From Frankia sp. AiPs1 (lineage in GTDB: Bacteria > Actinomycetota > Actinomycetes > Frankiales > Frankiaceae): 64,000 nucleotides of DNA. The notes beneath the pieces were generated by a model that had not been told where the DNA came from, searched no databases, and saw only the letters and a program-made list of their open reading frames with translations. Below are positions 1 through 9,378 of the stretch, piece by piece (the stretch's first letter is position 1; each line of letters starts with the position of its first letter). The DNA lies in assembly GCF_023716945.1 (NCBI RefSeq), contig NZ_JAMQQF010000001.1, forward strand, positions 25,863 through 89,862. The letters are read 5' to 3'. A program made the position numbers and the translations under genes.

Positions 1-1
1 G

Positions 2-1180
2 CTCGCGGTGTACGGGACGGGGGCTGTGCTCAGCGCCGTTGCGCCGGGCGTGGGTGTGCTGCTCGTCGGCAACTCGATCCTGGAAGGCATCGGAACCGCC
101 CTGCTGATCCCCCCGGTCTACATCCTCACCACGTTGCTGTTCACCGACCTCACCGCCCGCGCCCACGCCTTCGGGATGATCATGGCTGCTGGTGGGCTGG
201 GGGCGGCGGCGGGCCCCCTCATCGGCGGCCTGATCACCTCGGCGATCAGCTGGCGGGCGGCCTTCGCCTTCCAGGCCCTGGTCATCGCGCTCATCATCGC
301 GCTGAGCCGGTCCGTCCCCGACCCGCTCCCGCCGGACCCGCACCGTCACTTCGACATCCCCGGCGCGGTCCTGTCCGCAGGCGGCCTCACCCTGATCGTC
401 ATGGGCATCCTCGCCGCCGACAACAGCCTGGCCCTCACGGCCGCCCTCCTCGCCGCCGGCATGCTCGTGCTGGCCGGATTCCTGCACTGGGTACGCGTCG
501 AGGAGCGAGCCGGCCGGGAGCCGCTGCTGTCCACCAGTCTGTTCCGCAACCGAAACTCGAACCTCGGCCTGGTCACCCAGAACATTCAGTGGCTGCTGCT
601 CATGGGCTCGTCCTTCACCGTCGCCGCGTACCTCCAGGTGGTACGCGGCTACGACGCCGTCAGGACCGGCCTCATCTTCACCGCGGCCACCGTCGGTCTG
701 CTCGCCTCGTCGCTTGCCGCCGAGCGGCTCGCGAAACGACGCTCCCAGGGCACTCTGATCACGGCCGGATTCGCCCTGACCATCGCCGGAATCGTCCTGC
801 TGATCGGCCTGGTCGCCGGATCACGCAGCCCGTGGGCGTTCGTTCCCGGGCTGTTGCTGATCGGTCTCGGCCTCGGCGTGATGCTCACCCCCTCGGTCAA
901 CGTCGTCCAGTCCTCCTTCTCCGAACAACGCCAGGGCGAGATCTCCGGCCTCTCCCGCAGCATCTCGAACCTCGGCTCCTCCTTCGGCACCGCCATCGCC
1001 GGAACCATCCTCGTCGCCGGCCTGACCACGAACGCCTACGCCACCGCCATGGCCGCACTCGCCGTCATCGGCGTCCTCGGCCTGGTCGCCGCCGTGCTGA
1101 TGTCCCGGACCACCGCCGGGGCCGACACGCCGGATGCGGATGGCGGCCGGCCCGACGTCAGCGCCCGCAGGCCTGACTGA
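2..1180 (+). CDS. MFS drug exporter (DHA2-like), 5' end cut by window edge
   Basis: The reading frame is open from base 2, so the true start lies left of the window. About 392 residues remain and carry at least nine or ten hydrophobic segments. An early stretch with GGLGAAAGPLIGG followed by SWRAAFAFQ resembles the motif C region of drug:H+ antiporters, and the number of later membrane spans suits the 14-span DHA2 group. The probable role is proton-driven efflux of small molecules at the cytoplasmic membrane; the substrate cannot be read from the sequence. The last 25 residues form a short polar tail. The next gene is convergent and ends only 14 bp away. Confidence 0.85.
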   Translation, partial: LAVYGTGAVLSAVAPGVGVLLVGNSILEGIGTALLIPPVYILTTLLFTDLTARAHAFGMIMAAGGLGAAAGPLIGGLITSAISWRAAFAFQALVIALIIALSRSVPDPLPPDPHRHFDIPGAVLSAGGLTLIVMGILAADNSLALTAALLAAGMLVLAGFLHWVRVEERAGREPLLSTSLFRNRNSNLGLVTQNIQWLLLMGSSFTVAAYLQVVRGYDAVRTGLIFTAATVGLLASSLAAERLAKRRSQGTLITAGFALTIAGIVLLIGLVAGSRSPWAFVPGLLLIGLGLGVMLTPSVNVVQSSFSEQRQGEISGLSRSISNLGSSFGTAIAGTILVAGLTTNAYATAMAALAVIGVLGLVAAVLMSRTTAGADTPDADGGRPDVSARRPD

Positions 1181-1194
1181 TCTCATGTCGGGGT

Positions 1195-1578
1195 TCAGGT
1201 CAGAACGCGAGACTTCGCCCGCTGGAAGTCCTCCTCACTGATCTCGCCGTTCCGGCGCAGGTCGGCCAGCTTCGCCATCTCGTCGGCGACCCCCTGGGAC
1301 TGCACCGCGGACGGCTGGAACCCCTGGTACACGGCCTGCTGGCGCTGCCGGTCCGCAAGTGCCCGCTCACCCATCGAATCGCCACGGAAGATGGTGTACG
1401 CCAGCACGCCCAGAAGCGGGAGCACGATGACGGCGGTCAACCAGCCGGCCTTCCCCCAGCCGGAGAGGTCGCGACTGCGAAAGATGTCAGATATGACGAC
1501 GAAGAGCAGGTACAGCCACAGCATGAACCCGAAGAACAGCAGCATGGTCCAGAAGGCCGAAAGAAGCGGATAATCCAT
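1195..1578 (-). CDS. PLDc_N/SHOCT small membrane protein
   Basis: This 127-residue protein has two hydrophobic segments (about residues 8-30 and 43-62) separated by a short loop with SRDLSGWGKAGW, the pattern of the phospholipase D N-terminal-like (PLDc_N) domain, which in such small proteins has no catalytic part. The C-terminal 30 residues (LADLRRNGEISEEDFQRAKS) are a typical SHOCT motif, a short oligomerisation helix pair. It is probably an oligomeric membrane protein of unknown role. The ATG start has a GAGGGG ribosome site about 8 bases upstream. It is convergent with the exporter gene. Confidence 0.8.
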   Translation of the reverse strand: MDYPLLSAFWTMLLFFGFMLWLYLLFVVISDIFRSRDLSGWGKAGWLTAVIVLPLLGVLAYTIFRGDSMGERALADRQRQQAVYQGFQPSAVQSQGVADEMAKLADLRRNGEISEEDFQRAKSRVLT

Positions 1579-1768
1579 GATGAAACCCCCTCGCGCAGGT
1601 CGCCATCGGATACCGGCGATGTCTCGTTGAGAGGCTTACCCGAACTGTGCGTCACCACACGTTTCGCGGTCCTGGCGGGGAGTGGGCGAGAATCGGAATC
1701 CGTCGCCGGCGTCGGGGTGGATCGACGCACATTTCAGGGGTGTGATCCATGAGCGGCCACGGGCGCGT

Positions 1769-2632
1769 TCACCTGGCCGCGGATCTCGCGCGTCGCCTGA
1801 ATGCGCGGAGGACGGACAGGCCCTGCTCGTTGTACCAGCCGCCGACGATCGCCCCGCCGGTGAGAACGACCCCGAGTCCGATCAGCCACGAAAGAAGCGT
1901 GAAGACGACGCCGATCTCGCCGTAGTTCCGTTCGTTCTCGACGATCGACGTCGAGAACAGCAGCCGGCTCACCACCCCGAGGCCGGTCAGGCCGATCGTG
2001 GTGAACACGGCCACGGGCAGGATTTCCCGCCAACGCAGCCGGCCGCGGACAAGAATCCAGGTGCCGATCCAGAACAGCAGCACCATCGCGGCGACGACGA
2101 TCAGGCCCTGGCAGATCTGGCCGACGACCGTGCCGGTGAGCACCGCCCCGGTGGCGGTGGTACCGGCAAGAAAGACGATCAGTCCGGCGAGCCAGACCAC
2201 CTGAGCCGGCACACCGCGCAGGCCGAACGCCGGAAGCCGGAAGACCCGCAGGTACACCGACTGCACCGCTCCGGCCAGGCTCAGTCCGCCCAGCGTCAGC
2301 CAGAGCGCGCCGAGGACCGTCCACCCGGACTGCGCGGATCCGCCGCCGCCGCCGTCGGGGGTGAAGAGACGCTCGACGGCCATCGCGGCGTCGTGGTTCA
2401 GCCCCATCCGCCTGACGATGATCTCCGCCGCGCCGCCGGGGCGCAGTGGTGACACCGCGGCCAGGGTGATGATGAACGGGAAGAACAGCATCAGGATAAG
2501 TGCGGCAAGCGTCATCGCACCGTTTATCAGATCGCTCTCCCGCAACTGGCGGGTCAGGTCCTCCGCCGACGAATCGCGCCATCTGTCGCGAAACCCACCG
2601 CGCGGTCGAACCACACCTGCAGCATTACTCAA
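1769..2632 (-). CDS. YihY/BrkB-family inner membrane protein
   Basis: This is a 287-residue integral membrane protein with six hydrophobic stretches and the conserved C-terminal block with YGEIGVVFTLLSWLIGLGVVLTGG, the hallmark of the YihY/virulence factor BrkB family (formerly mislabelled RNase BN). Function is unknown; transport or envelope roles are proposed for the family. The listed start is a TTG; GTG codons at residues 7 and 8 are equally possible, so the first few residues are uncertain. The C-terminus is short and basic. Confidence 0.75.
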   Translation of the reverse strand: MSNAAGVVRPRGGFRDRWRDSSAEDLTRQLRESDLINGAMTLAALILMLFFPFIITLAAVSPLRPGGAAEIIVRRMGLNHDAAMAVERLFTPDGGGGGSAQSGWTVLGALWLTLGGLSLAGAVQSVYLRVFRLPAFGLRGVPAQVVWLAGLIVFLAGTTATGAVLTGTVVGQICQGLIVVAAMVLLFWIGTWILVRGRLRWREILPVAVFTTIGLTGLGVVSRLLFSTSIVENERNYGEIGVVFTLLSWLIGLGVVLTGGAIVGGWYNEQGLSVLRAFRRRARSAAR

Positions 2633-2706
2633 AGTGAGTGTCGGCGCATCCCGCCGGCCCGAGGCGGCGACCGCCGCCCCGGCGGGCGGGTCCCACCCCC
2701 GCCCGT

Positions 2707-4182
2707 TCAGACTGCCGTGCTGATCCGTCCGGACCGCGCGGCCTCGGCGAGTGCCGCGTGATCGCGTTCGTTCTGGTCGGCGTAGGCCTCGGCGAACCGG
2801 GTGATCGCCTGGTCGAAGGCGTCTCCGGCGCCGAGGTAGGCCGCGATCGCGACGCGGTCACCCGAGCGGGCGTGGGCCCGGGCGAGGGTCGCTCCGCACA
2901 GCCTCGCGAACAGGGCGAGCCCGTCGGGGTCCATGCGTTCGGGGAGCACGACGCCCTTCCAGTCCTGCAGCTGGCGGACGTAGAAGTCGCGGTGCCGCCC
3001 GTCGATGCCGCCCGCCCGCTGCCAGCCGAGGAGGATGTCCCCGACGGCCTGCATCAGACGTTGTCCGGCGACGACCCGCTCCCCCTGGTTGCCGTACCGG
3101 CTGGCGGGCAGGTGATCCGCCAGGACCGACGCCTGCGCCTCCTTGACCTGCAGCAGCAGCGGATCGTCGCGGTCGCGGCCGAGCAGCAGCGCCACCCAGC
3201 AGCGGGTTCCCACGCTGCCGACGCCGACGACCTTGCGTGCGACGTCGACGAGCCGATACTGGGCGAGCAGCGACCGCCGGTCGTCCGTCAGGGTGGCGCC
3301 GTACTGGTCGATGATGGTGGTGAGCTGATCCGTCAGCAGGTCGCGCTCAGCTCCGTGGAGCAGCTCGCGGACCGGGACGAGCAGCGGCGGGTCGGAGACG
3401 AAACGCGGATGGCCGTCCGTAACCTCCGTCAACCGGGCGAAGGCCCGTAGCCGGTCGCGGGACCGGGCGGTGGTGGCCGCGCGGGACAGGCGCCGGGTGT
3501 AGCGCCGCCCCAGCACGTCGGCGAGCTGGGCCCGCAGCTGGTCCACGTCGACGTGGGCGTACCAGACGTCGAGGTTGGTCATGGCCGCGAACCGGCGCAT
3601 CCAGGCCCGGTACGCACCGATCGCCGCGGTGACGGCGGCCCGTCGCCGCGCCGGCGTGAACCCGTTGCCACGGCCGGCAATGACCAGGCTCGCGGCCAGC
3701 CGCTTCACATCCCATTCCCACGGGCCGGGAAGGGTCTCGTCGAAGTCGTTGATGTCGAACATGAGGTGCCGCTCGGGGGAGGCGAGCAGGCGGAAGTTGA
3801 GCATGTGCGCGTCGCCGCAGAGCTGGACGCCGATCCCCGAGACCGGGGTGCCGGCAAGGTCCGCCGCCATGATGGCGGCAGCACCACGAAAGAACCGGAA
3901 CGGTGACTCCAGCATGCGCTGGTAGCGCAGCGCGACGAGCTCGGGCAGCCGGGTCTGCGACTGCCGCTCGAGCACGTCGACGGGATCGGCCCGGCCCGAC
4001 GTCGGCGCGTACTCGCCGTGGGTCCGGCGCGGGGCGAGGATCCTCGTGCCCTTGCCCCAGGCCGCGCGTTCGGCCGGCGTGAGCTGTTCGGACCTCGCCG
4101 ACAGCCGTGACTGCTCGGACCTCGCGGACAGCCGTGGCCGCGAACCGGCCGCGACCGGCGACGGGCTGACGACCGCTGCCAT
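2707..4182 (-). CDS. DUF2252 family protein
   Basis: The 491-residue protein matches the DUF2252 family from about residue 70 on: YQRMLESPFRFFRG, then QLCGDAHMLNFR and FDINDFDETLPGPWEWDVKR, which resemble the catalytic loop and DFD motif of the protein-kinase/aminoglycoside phosphotransferase fold. A phosphotransferase activity is inferred from the fold; no substrate is known. I place the start at the ATG at 4182 because AGGTGG lies just upstream; a GTG at 4194 is the alternative. Residues 20-35 contain a duplicated SRLSARSEQ unit encoded by a 27-bp tandem repeat (about 4082-4137). Confidence 0.85.
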   Translation of the reverse strand: MAAVVSPSPVAAGSRPRLSARSEQSRLSARSEQLTPAERAAWGKGTRILAPRRTHGEYAPTSGRADPVDVLERQSQTRLPELVALRYQRMLESPFRFFRGAAAIMAADLAGTPVSGIGVQLCGDAHMLNFRLLASPERHLMFDINDFDETLPGPWEWDVKRLAASLVIAGRGNGFTPARRRAAVTAAIGAYRAWMRRFAAMTNLDVWYAHVDVDQLRAQLADVLGRRYTRRLSRAATTARSRDRLRAFARLTEVTDGHPRFVSDPPLLVPVRELLHGAERDLLTDQLTTIIDQYGATLTDDRRSLLAQYRLVDVARKVVGVGSVGTRCWVALLLGRDRDDPLLLQVKEAQASVLADHLPASRYGNQGERVVAGQRLMQAVGDILLGWQRAGGIDGRHRDFYVRQLQDWKGVVLPERMDPDGLALFARLCGATLARAHARSGDRVAIAAYLGAGDAFDQAITRFAEAYADQNERDHAALAEAARSGRISTAV

Positions 4183-4203
4183 GCTCCACCTCACCCCGCT
4201 GCC

Positions 4204-4254
4204 GTTACTCCGGGTTCTCGGCCAGGATCGTTACTCCGGGTTCTCGGCCAGGAT
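4204..4254. repeat. 26-bp tandem duplication over a stop codon
   Basis: Two adjacent copies of a 26-base unit (4204-4229 and 4230-4254, the second lacking its last base) cover the final codons and TAA stop of the CMD-fold gene, leaving a second copy of the coding tail downstream of the stop. It looks like recent slippage. Confidence 0.9.
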
Positions 4255-4578
4255 TTCGTCCAGGCCGAGCGCGCGTAGGACGTTCCCGGCCGCCGACACG
4301 ACCCGGGCACTTCCGACGATCGGTGCGATGGCGGTGGTCACGCCCTGCGCGTCGGCGGCGGTGAGGCCTGCCTCCTGGGCCGCGGCGAGGTGCATCAGAT
4401 AGGAAGCGGGCGCCGAGTCCACGGCGACGAGCGCCGCCAGGCGCACGAGATGGTAGGTGCGCTCGTCCAGGCCCGAGCGCTCACGGGTGTCCAGGTGCAT
4501 CTGTACGATCTCTTCGAAGACCGGCGCGTCACCGTGCGCGATCGCGCCAAGTGTCCGCTCAGGAGCCTGTGTCGTCAT
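4231..4578 (-). CDS. Carboxymuconolactone decarboxylase-fold protein
   Basis: This 115-residue all-helical protein fits the CMD/AhpD-like fold: an N-terminal helix, then ERTYHLVRLAALVAVDSAPASYLMHLAAAQEAGLT with the helix order of the family. It has no cysteine at all, so the CxxC thiol pair of AhpD-type peroxidases is missing and peroxidase activity is unlikely. A GGGGAGA ribosome site precedes the ATG. It is divergent from the membrane-protein gene at 4834 across 255 bp that must hold both promoters. A 26-bp direct duplication (4204-4254) spans its stop codon. Confidence 0.7.
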   Translation of the reverse strand: MTTQAPERTLGAIAHGDAPVFEEIVQMHLDTRERSGLDERTYHLVRLAALVAVDSAPASYLMHLAAAQEAGLTAADAQGVTTAIAPIVGSARVVSAAGNVLRALGLDEILAENPE

Positions 4579-4833
4579 TACTCTCCCCTTGTTTCGACCA
4601 CTTGCGTTTCAGGGATATTTTCCTCCTATTGGCTGCCCGAGACCGACGGACGCAAACCTACAACGTCAACGGATCGAGGCAGAGGAAGCGGATTTCGCTA
4701 TTTTTCGGAGTTTCTCGGCGTCACATTCCCGAGCCGTCCGCCGGCAGTTTATGGCTACCCCTCGCCGGGAAGGACGCGCACCGCGGGACCGTGATGGCGG
4801 CCGCCCCGGGCCGAAAGCAGGAGGGCTGCGCTC

Positions 4834-6234
4834 ATGGTTGCCAGTGCTGGCGGCGGCTCCAACGGTCCGTCGCGTCCGGACGACAACCGTCCCCTGGTCG
4901 TCGGGGAGCGGGCGGAGTACGAGCGGCTGCGCAGCGCGGCGGCGGTGCGCCACGACCGGCTACGGAGTGTCGGGGCATCCGTCCTGCTCCTGCTGGCCGC
5001 CGTGCTGGCGCCGCTCGCCGTGGTCGCCACCTGGGCCCACACGACGATCTCCGACTCCGACCGGTACGCGGACACCGTCGCCCCGCTCGCCACCGACCCC
5101 GCGGTGCAGAACCTGGTGATCGACCGTCTGACCGAACAGGTCGTCAGCAACGTCAACGTCGATCAGGTCGCCGCGTCGCTTGCCGGCGTCCTCAAACGCA
5201 ACGACGCTCCCCCCGCTGTCGTGGACCACGCCGACGCGCTGGCCGGTGCGCTGAAAACCGCCCTGACCAGCGCGGTGCGTCAGGTGGTTCAGGGGGTGGT
5301 CACCAGTGAGCAGTTCCCGCTGATATGGGAAAACGCGAACCGGCGCGCACATGCCGCCGTGGTGAAGGTTCTGACCGGTAAGGGCGGCAGCGCCGTGCAG
5401 GCCAAGGACAACACGATCGTGGTGGACATCGGCCCGGTCGTCGACAGTGTGCAGAAACGGCTGGCCGACGCCGGCTTCGAAAAGGCCGGCAGGATTCCCG
5501 ACGCCGACCGACAGATCGTCCTGCTGCGGACGGACAAACTCACCAAGGCGCAGGACGCCTTGCGCCTACTCGCCATCCTCGGCCGCTGGCTGCCGGTCGC
5601 CGTGGTGGCCCTCGCCGCGCTGGGCGTGTGGCTGGCGCCCTCGCACCGCGCCGGACTCATGGCCACGGGCATCGGAATCGGCGCGACGATGATCGTGCTT
5701 CTCGTCGGACTGGCCGTCGCACGCCAGGTCTATCTGGACTCCGTCCCGCCCGACACCCAGCCGCGGGACGCCGCAGCGGCCATCTACGACACTCTCGTCC
5801 GCTTCCTGCGAGACAGCGCGCTTACCTGGCTGACCATAGCCGTCATCATCGTGGTCGCTGGATATCTCTACGGGCCGGGACGCGGCGCCCGGGCCGTCCG
5901 CTCCGGCGCCGCCCACGCCACCGGAGCCGTCGGTCGGGCCGCGGGCCGGGTGGGTGTGCGTACCGGCGATGCGGGCCGCTGGTTGGACAGGCATCGCCGC
6001 CTCACCAACGGGATCGTCATCGGGGCCGGGGCGCTGGCCCTGGCGCTGTGGAACTCCCCGTCCCCGTCCTCGGTCGCCCTCGTCCTCGTGCTGGTTCTGG
6101 TCACCCTGGCTGCGCTGGGTGTCCTTGCCGCCGCCGGCACCACCTCCACTACCACTACCACTACCACCCGACCCGATCCCGGGCGCCCCGATGGCGGGCC
6201 CTACGACGGCATCGTGGGGCCGCCGAGCAGCTGA
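4834..6234 (+). CDS. Actinobacterial multi-pass membrane protein, unknown function
   Basis: This 466-residue protein starts with a cytoplasmic stretch of about 40 residues and then a transmembrane helix (SVLLLLAAVLAPLAVVA). An extracytoplasmic region of about 200 residues follows (ADTVAPLATDPAVQNLVIDRLTEQV), a layout seen in many unnamed actinobacterial envelope proteins. Three to five more hydrophobic segments and a Thr-rich C-terminus end the protein. AGGAGGG lies about 8 bases before the ATG. I do not recognise a biochemical function. A convergent lipid-kinase gene ends 35 bp downstream. Confidence 0.7.
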   Translation: MVASAGGGSNGPSRPDDNRPLVVGERAEYERLRSAAAVRHDRLRSVGASVLLLLAAVLAPLAVVATWAHTTISDSDRYADTVAPLATDPAVQNLVIDRLTEQVVSNVNVDQVAASLAGVLKRNDAPPAVVDHADALAGALKTALTSAVRQVVQGVVTSEQFPLIWENANRRAHAAVVKVLTGKGGSAVQAKDNTIVVDIGPVVDSVQKRLADAGFEKAGRIPDADRQIVLLRTDKLTKAQDALRLLAILGRWLPVAVVALAALGVWLAPSHRAGLMATGIGIGATMIVLLVGLAVARQVYLDSVPPDTQPRDAAAAIYDTLVRFLRDSALTWLTIAVIIVVAGYLYGPGRGARAVRSGAAHATGAVGRAAGRVGVRTGDAGRWLDRHRRLTNGIVIGAGALALALWNSPSPSSVALVLVLVLVTLAALGVLAAAGTTSTTTTTTTRPDPGRPDGGPYDGIVGPPSS

Positions 6235-6269
6235 CGCCCACGCCGCTACGCGATACGCACGGGCACGGT

Positions 6270-7619
6270 TCAGACCGGCGGGCGGCCGACGGCGATGCGG
6301 ATCAGCGCGGGGAACATCCCCCAGACGCCCGGCCGCGCGGCCGGGACCCCGGGCGCGTGCAGCGGAATCCGAACGCGCACAGCCGCCGGCAGCAAGCGGA
6401 GATCCAGCGGTGGCGGCAGGCGCAGCGCCTCCCCGTCCACGCCGACGCTGACCGGTCGTGCGGAGTCGATGCGCATGGTGGGGCTGGTCCACTGGCGGAA
6501 ACCGCGGAACCGGCTGATGGCACCCATGGACTCGAGCGCGACGAGGGCGGGTAGGTCGCGGGCGCGATCGACGCGCAACGCCGCCACGCCAAGCCGGCCG
6601 CTGTCGAGCCGGGGCCGGGTACCGAAACCACCAAGGCTGTGTAGCTGGTAGGCGTTGTTCGACACGAGTAGGACGTCCGCGGTCGATCCGGCTCGACCGT
6701 CCGGGCCGGTGAAGCGAAGATCCGGCGCAGCGCGGTCCACGCCCAGCAGGTCGGGCAGCATCGCGGCCGCCGTTCCCATCTTGGCCTCACGGTAGCTGTC
6801 GGACTGCACGATCTCGGCGTAGACGCCCAACGAGACGTTGTTGACGAACACACGCTCCCCGAGCTGACCGAGGTCAACGCGCTGCTCGACGGCGGGATCG
6901 AACGCGTCGAGCGCCCCCGCCACATCCTTCCGGTCGAGGCCGAGGTCGAGGGCGAAGTGGTTACGAGTACCGGCTGGGACGCAGACGAACGCCATCCCTC
7001 GCCGCCGCGCCACGTCCGCGACCAGTGCCTGCGATCCATCGCCGCCCGCCATGCCCACCACGTCGGCTCCGCGGTCGGCGGCGTCCTCGGCGAGGGAACG
7101 CAGATCAGCGCGTTCGGTGAGGGTGACGACCGCGATCCCCCGCCGGGCGGCCTCCTGGGCGAGATGGTGGCGGTCGGCGGCGCCACCCCCGGAGCGCGGG
7201 TTCACCAGCAGGACGCCGCGCCGGGCGGCTCCCACCAGGAGCCCCTTCGGTCGGTGCCGTCCGAAGGCGCCGCGCGCCGCGGTTCCCGACGTGACGAGCA
7301 GGCCCGCGGTGACCAGCACGGTGGTCAGGCCGACCACCCCCCCGAAGGCGATCAGGCCGCCGAGCGTGCAGGCCGCCACGACAGCCGCGCTCACGCGGCG
7401 CAGCCCCCGTCCGACCAGCGCCGTCCAGCCCGCCACCAACGCGATCGTCACAGCAGCGACCGAAACCGGCAGAGCAATCGGCCGATCGATCAGCCGGGCG
7501 ACGATGACAGCGACCGCCGCGGCGAAGCTCACCAACGCCGCGCACGCCGCCACCCGCCGGGGGCGGGACACCGGTGCTCCCGCCCGCCACCCCAGCCGGT
7601 GAACCATCCAGGAAAGCAC
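6270..7619 (-). CDS. Diacylglycerol-kinase-family lipid kinase with N-terminal membrane domain
   Basis: In this 449-residue protein, residues 1-115 contain four hydrophobic segments. The DAGK catalytic domain follows, with VLLVNPRSGGG at its start, GMAGGDGSQALVADVA as the nucleotide-binding GGDG loop, and VPAGTRNHFALDLGL as the next conserved block. It probably phosphorylates a membrane lipid such as diacylglycerol or a sphingoid-like lipid at the cytoplasmic face; the exact lipid is unknown. The listed start is GTG; an ATG four codons in (7607) is the alternative. Confidence 0.85.
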   Translation of the reverse strand: MLSWMVHRLGWRAGAPVSRPRRVAACAALVSFAAAVAVIVARLIDRPIALPVSVAAVTIALVAGWTALVGRGLRRVSAAVVAACTLGGLIAFGGVVGLTTVLVTAGLLVTSGTAARGAFGRHRPKGLLVGAARRGVLLVNPRSGGGAADRHHLAQEAARRGIAVVTLTERADLRSLAEDAADRGADVVGMAGGDGSQALVADVARRRGMAFVCVPAGTRNHFALDLGLDRKDVAGALDAFDPAVEQRVDLGQLGERVFVNNVSLGVYAEIVQSDSYREAKMGTAAAMLPDLLGVDRAAPDLRFTGPDGRAGSTADVLLVSNNAYQLHSLGGFGTRPRLDSGRLGVAALRVDRARDLPALVALESMGAISRFRGFRQWTSPTMRIDSARPVSVGVDGEALRLPPPLDLRLLPAAVRVRIPLHAPGVPAARPGVWGMFPALIRIAVGRPPV

Positions 7620-8008
7620 GATGACCCATCCTTCCGAGCCTCACGGCGCCGAATGCCGGCGGACGCCGAGGAGGGGGAGGACCAGCGCGCGGAAAGCCAC
7701 CCGACCTTCGTATCCGCTCAGTTTCCGGTCACGGAATTGCTCGATGAGATCCAGGAAGGAAGTAACTCATCTCCCACCCTCTTCCCGTATCGACCCCTCC
7801 ACCGTCCCATCCCGTGACCTGGGTCAGCAACTCGATCAGGAGCGGAAAACCAACCGATACGGGCGAAGAGGGCGCGGTCTCTCGTCGCGTCCGCCTCGAA
7901 GGCCGGAAGTGCCACGCGGGACCGGCACGGCATGACCAGTGGCTTGAGTGACCTGTAGCCGGATTGCGGTGGGCGCGGCCGGCGTCAAACCCGGGCGTTT
8001 CACGCTGG
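7620..8008. other. Intergenic stretch without recognisable gene
   Basis: I found no convincing coding sequence on either strand in these 389 bases; short open frames here have no family resemblance and arginine-rich composition typical of shadow frames. It should contain the promoter of the lipid-kinase gene that starts at 7619. Confidence 0.6.
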
Positions 8009-8350
8009 TCAGGCGAGTGACACCGTCCAGTCGCCGTACTCGCGGGCCACGTCGGTGACCGTCAGGGTGCCCGACCGGGTCGGGCCGTGCGTGCTCAGGG
8101 CCTGCTCGAGCGGGGTGATCAGCATGTTCTCGAGCGCGGAGCCGACGCCGTGGTCATCGGGGTGCAGGTCATCGAGGTGCAGGTCGGCGAGGTGCAGGTC
8201 GGCGGTGAGCTCGACGAGGAGGCGGGCGCGGGCGCGCGGGCCGAGGGTGAGATCGATGCCCTGTTCGGTGCGGATGCGGGCGACGAGCCGGCCGACGAGC
8301 AGATCGACGATCCGCTCGATGTCGGCGCGGTCATTATGGTTCGGCACCAT
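8009..8350 (-). pseudogene. Fragment of a ClpB-like AAA+ ATPase C-terminal domain
   Basis: From an ATG at 8350 the frame gives about 113 residues resembling the small C-terminal D2 domain of ClpA/ClpB-type ATPases: ADIERIVDLLVGRLVARI, then LGPRARARLLVE, then VGSALENMLITPLEQAL. The Walker A/B core that should lie upstream is absent, so it is read as a gene remnant rather than a working chaperone. In the middle a 15-bp tandem repeat expands the chain to ADLHLADLHLDDLHPDD, where the family normally has one short loop. The open frame extends to 8476, but that part shows no family match. Confidence 0.5.
8160..8204. repeat. 15-bp tandem repeat, three copies
   Basis: Three consecutive near-identical 15-base units built on AGGTGCAGGTC lie inside the ClpB-like fragment and stay in frame, encoding repeated DLHLA/DLHLD units. 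Confidence 0.8.
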
Positions 8351-8482
8351 ACAAGTGTCGCCGGGGATGGTGAAGCTCCGGCCGGTTCGGGCCAGGTCGA
8401 TCAAGACCCACGTCCTTCGCCAAGCGGACCGGCTCGTGATCCACATGGGCCTCGGCACCACCGCATTACCGATCACGGTCGA

Positions 8483-9190
8483 TCAGACCCGCTTGGCCAA
8501 CTCCGGATAGATCGCCGCCACCCCGCCGGACAGCCCGGCCAGCAACTGCACGCTGGTCTCGTCCACCAGGATCTCGAACGCCCCGGCCTGCACGCCGTCC
8601 AGCGTGATCTTCGCGGCGGACGCCGGGTCCAGCTTGGGCAGGTCGATCCCGCGGGTCATGTCCGTGTCCATCAACCCGACGTGCACCCCCGTGACCGCGG
8701 TGCCCTGCCCGGCCAGCCAGATCCGCTGCGCATTGGTCAGCGACCACTGCGCCGCCTTGGACGCCGCGTACGGTGCGATGGACGGCTCGCTGAACCAGGA
8801 CGCCGCGGACAGGATGTTGACCACGGCACCGGTCCCGGCCGCCGCCAGCTGCGGCGCGAACGCCCGCGTCACCGCCAGGGTGCCGAAGTACTGCACGTCC
8901 ATATGTGCCCGGATGTCCCCGATCGACCCCGACTCCAGCGACGCCCCGTTGGCGATCCCGGCATTGTTGATCAGCACCGTCACATCCCCGGTCGCGGCGA
9001 CCGCCGCCGCGATCGACGCCGGATCGGTGACGTCGAGCTGGACCGGGATTGCCCCGGGCAGATCCACCGACGCCGGGGTCCGGGCCCCGACGTACACCTT
9101 CGCCCCGCGGGCCAGCAGATGCTCGGCCAGCTGCCGGCCGAAGCCGCGATTGCCGCCGGTTACCAGGGCCGTGCTGCCCAACAATTCCAT
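8483..9190 (-). CDS. Short-chain dehydrogenase/reductase
   Basis: This is a classical SDR of 235 residues when started at the ATG at 9190. It shows the cofactor loop TGGNRGFG near residue 10, the NNAG motif, a catalytic serine in NILSAAS, and YAASK with catalytic Tyr and Lys. A basic residue after the glycine loop suggests NADP(H) over NAD(H), which is inference. The frame is open to 9313, but the extra 41 residues are Cys/Arg-rich and precede the Rossmann fold, so I exclude them. It is divergent from an AraC-type regulator, which is its likely controller. Confidence 0.88.
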   Translation of the reverse strand: MELLGSTALVTGGNRGFGRQLAEHLLARGAKVYVGARTPASVDLPGAIPVQLDVTDPASIAAAVAATGDVTVLINNAGIANGASLESGSIGDIRAHMDVQYFGTLAVTRAFAPQLAAAGTGAVVNILSAASWFSEPSIAPYAASKAAQWSLTNAQRIWLAGQGTAVTGVHVGLMDTDMTRGIDLPKLDPASAAKITLDGVQAGAFEILVDETSVQLLAGLSGGVAAIYPELAKRV

Positions 9191-9378
9191 GATCTGCCCC
9201 AGGAGAATGACGGGCTCCTCAGCCCGTGACGATTGCCGACAGCAATCACCGTATGGACCGCCCCTGCACCGGTCGATGCTCGAAAGCAGCAGGAAAATAT
9301 CCGTCTGACTCATCCTGAGCCACCCGTACGACGCAACGGCACCCGATGACCCCGGCCGCGCTCGCTACCCTGACCGGC
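9191..9378. promoter_or_regulatory. Divergent SDR/araC control region with two inverted repeats
   Basis: The 188 bases between the divergent starts contain two adjacent perfect inverted repeats: ACGGGCT-CCTC-AGCCCGT (9210-9227) and GATTGC-CGACA-GCAATC (9231-9247). Both sit close to the SDR start and are plausible operator sites for the AraC-type protein. A TACCCT hexamer seven bases before the ATG at 9379 fits a leaderless actinobacterial promoter for the regulator. Confidence 0.5.
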
